Part shown: one piece after another, positions 46,701 through 47,339 of the stretch
Numbering within the stretch: the first letter of the stretch is position 1
Layout of the letters: every line of letters begins with the position of its first letter
Program-made: the position numbers and the translations under genes
NCBI GenBank assembly: GCA_049999765.1
Contig: JBNGIQ010009514.1
Location: forward strand, 1 to 47,339
Direction of reading: 5' to 3'
DNA: 47,339 nucleotides
Source: Phaeoceros laevis
Lineage: Eukaryota; Anthocerotophyta; Anthocerotopsida; Notothyladales
The notes under the pieces: model-generated
The model's input: only the letters and a program-made list of their open reading frames with translations
Told to the model about the DNA's origin: nothing
Databases searched by the model: none

Positions 46701-47115
46701 CGTCGCGTAGTTTGAACAGCAGAGCCAGGTAGAGATGAGCCCAAGCTGAGAGGTAGCGATTAGGAACTCCTGCGGTGGTGGCCCTTGGGTCAAGCCGGGC
46801 GGGCACCTGCAACAGCTTCTGGCAGTGTTCCAGGCGAGCCGCCCGAGCGTCGGCATTGACTGAGATGAGGGCGGATTCAAGGCCGTCCACTCCCCAGTCC
46901 AGGTTCGCCAGAACGGCCTGCTCGGCGTAGCACGCAGAGGAGCTCGAGACTTCATGCTCCAAGCGGAGACGTTCCGAGCATCGCAGCTTGAGAGCTTGGC
47001 GAGCTTCAGCTTGCTGGAGGAACTCGGCAGCGTAGCCTGCACAAGTTGCCACCACGGAGTGCACGGCGGCACTGTCCGCACTCCCAGTGCTACCCCGGGT
47101 TGCTGCCTCGTCCAT
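40720..47115 (-). CDS. LIN: CERBERUS/LIN-like U-box, armadillo and WD40 E3 ubiquitin ligase, 17 exons
   Basis: Minus-strand exons: 47115-46202, 46044-45945, 45785-45495, 45306-45228, 45110-43874, 43711-43567, 43420-43181, 43035-42729, 42550-42426, 42299-42147, 42064-41933, 41811-41686, 41573-41463, 41357-41214, 41127-41014, 40932-40816, 40737-40720. Phases close to about 1450 aa, near legume CERBERUS. The N-terminal domain has YAEQAVLANLDWGVDGLE, TAGVPNRYLSAWAHL and DFAPLLWSELFQPH. A Ser/acidic linker follows. The U-box (about 475-550) reads HFVCPITHELFENPVTLETG and RFAIQDWLDKGNKSCPLTQQ. Armadillo-like helices run to about 1146, then WD40 blades with SGHSDGSIK, VWDVRDDSL, SGSADKTVR and GSEDGHIR. 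The last exon is 18 nt (VWSLL-stop). In legumes CERBERUS/LIN is required for infection-thread growth by rhizobia and for normal mycorrhization. Its role in this plant is inferred. Confidence 0.94.
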
Positions 47116-47339
47116 TCCGTGAACCCGTAACAACTTGGCGTCCAGGCCCTCTTCCCATGCTTGATTTCCCCGGGGATGCCGACCGGACCGGGCCGGCAGG
47201 GATTGATGCCGGCAACCCGAAGTCCAGATATTCTGTCCGAAAATGCCAAAGCTGCCAACAGGCCTAAGCCGCCCAAGGAATTGAAACTTCAAAATGAAAG
47301 TCTTGCGTAGGCCCTACTTTATTTATTTATTTATTTATC
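47116..47339 (-). promoter_or_regulatory. 5' leader and proximal promoter of the LIN-like gene, with (TTTA)n run
   Basis: The frame stays open upstream to a TTG at 47292 but no in-frame ATG occurs, supporting the ATG at 47115. A (TTTA)n tetranucleotide repeat at about 47318-47338 reads TAAATAAATAAA on the gene strand, about 200 nt upstream of the start. It could serve as a TATA-like element or be a plain microsatellite. Confidence 0.45.

Noticed and set aside
47116-47292. N-terminal extension of the LIN-like protein to 47292
   Set aside because: The frame is open but begins with TTG and has no ATG. The family N-terminus fits the ATG at 47115.
1-47339. tRNA, rRNA, CRISPR or prokaryotic operon features
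   Set aside because: No tRNA A/B-box pair with foldable arms, no rRNA core sequence and no regularly spaced repeats were found by eye. All genes are spliced nuclear genes.

Overview
This window is plant nuclear DNA. Every gene found is a spliced eukaryotic gene with GT-AG introns, mostly 60-210 nt. Several genes belong to plant families: an 11-exon SERK receptor kinase, a chloroplast BPG2/YqeH-type GTPase, a core alpha-1,3-fucosyltransferase, an R2R3-MYB and a CERBERUS/LIN-type U-box/WD40 E3 ligase. The short introns and balanced base composition suggest a compact non-seed land plant genome (bryophyte or Selaginella-like lycophyte). The species cannot be named from the sequence alone. One 400-base run of N (14067-14466) shows this is a scaffold.

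Left part (1-5400): repeat-rich and gene-poor. It holds a retropepsin-like retrotransposon fragment on the minus strand running off the left edge, a strongly C/T-skewed stretch, a 34-bp tandem duplication, a duplicated G6/C6 hairpin, and a decayed LINE-like reverse transcriptase remnant with an A-rich tail. Then comes TSR1 (5435-10068, plus, 21 exons), facing tail-to-tail an R2R3-MYB (13596-10921, minus) with an unusually long C-terminal region.

Middle (13600-21600): about 8 kb without a recognisable gene. It contains the N gap, clusters of CTAGCTAG-type palindromes and a GC/CpG-rich block (about 16990-18290) unlike its surroundings. After it come two head-to-head pairs. An 8-exon methylenetetrahydrofolate-reductase-like gene (23405-21622, minus) is divergent from the core alpha-1,3-fucosyltransferase (23948-26338, plus). 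BPG2 (30112-26788, minus) is divergent from SERK (30856-34616, plus). The reductase-like gene was assembled exon by exon and has no long single ORF.

Right part (34600-47339): two sets of tandem repeats (30 bp x3, 45 bp x2), a decayed LINE-like 5' end (about 36480-37950), a membrane-anchored class I methyltransferase (40223-39147, minus) and the CERBERUS/LIN-like E3 ligase (47115-40720, minus, 17 exons, about 1450 aa). For each of the seven multi-exon genes, exon phases close and the summed exons give one open frame of plausible family length; BPG2 has one ambiguous junction.

The genes do not form a pathway. They cover ribosome assembly (TSR1, BPG2), secretory-pathway glycan modification (fucosyltransferase), receptor signalling (SERK), transcription (MYB), one-carbon or flavin chemistry (MTHFR-like) and ubiquitination (LIN). 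No tRNA, rRNA, CRISPR array or bacterial operon was seen.
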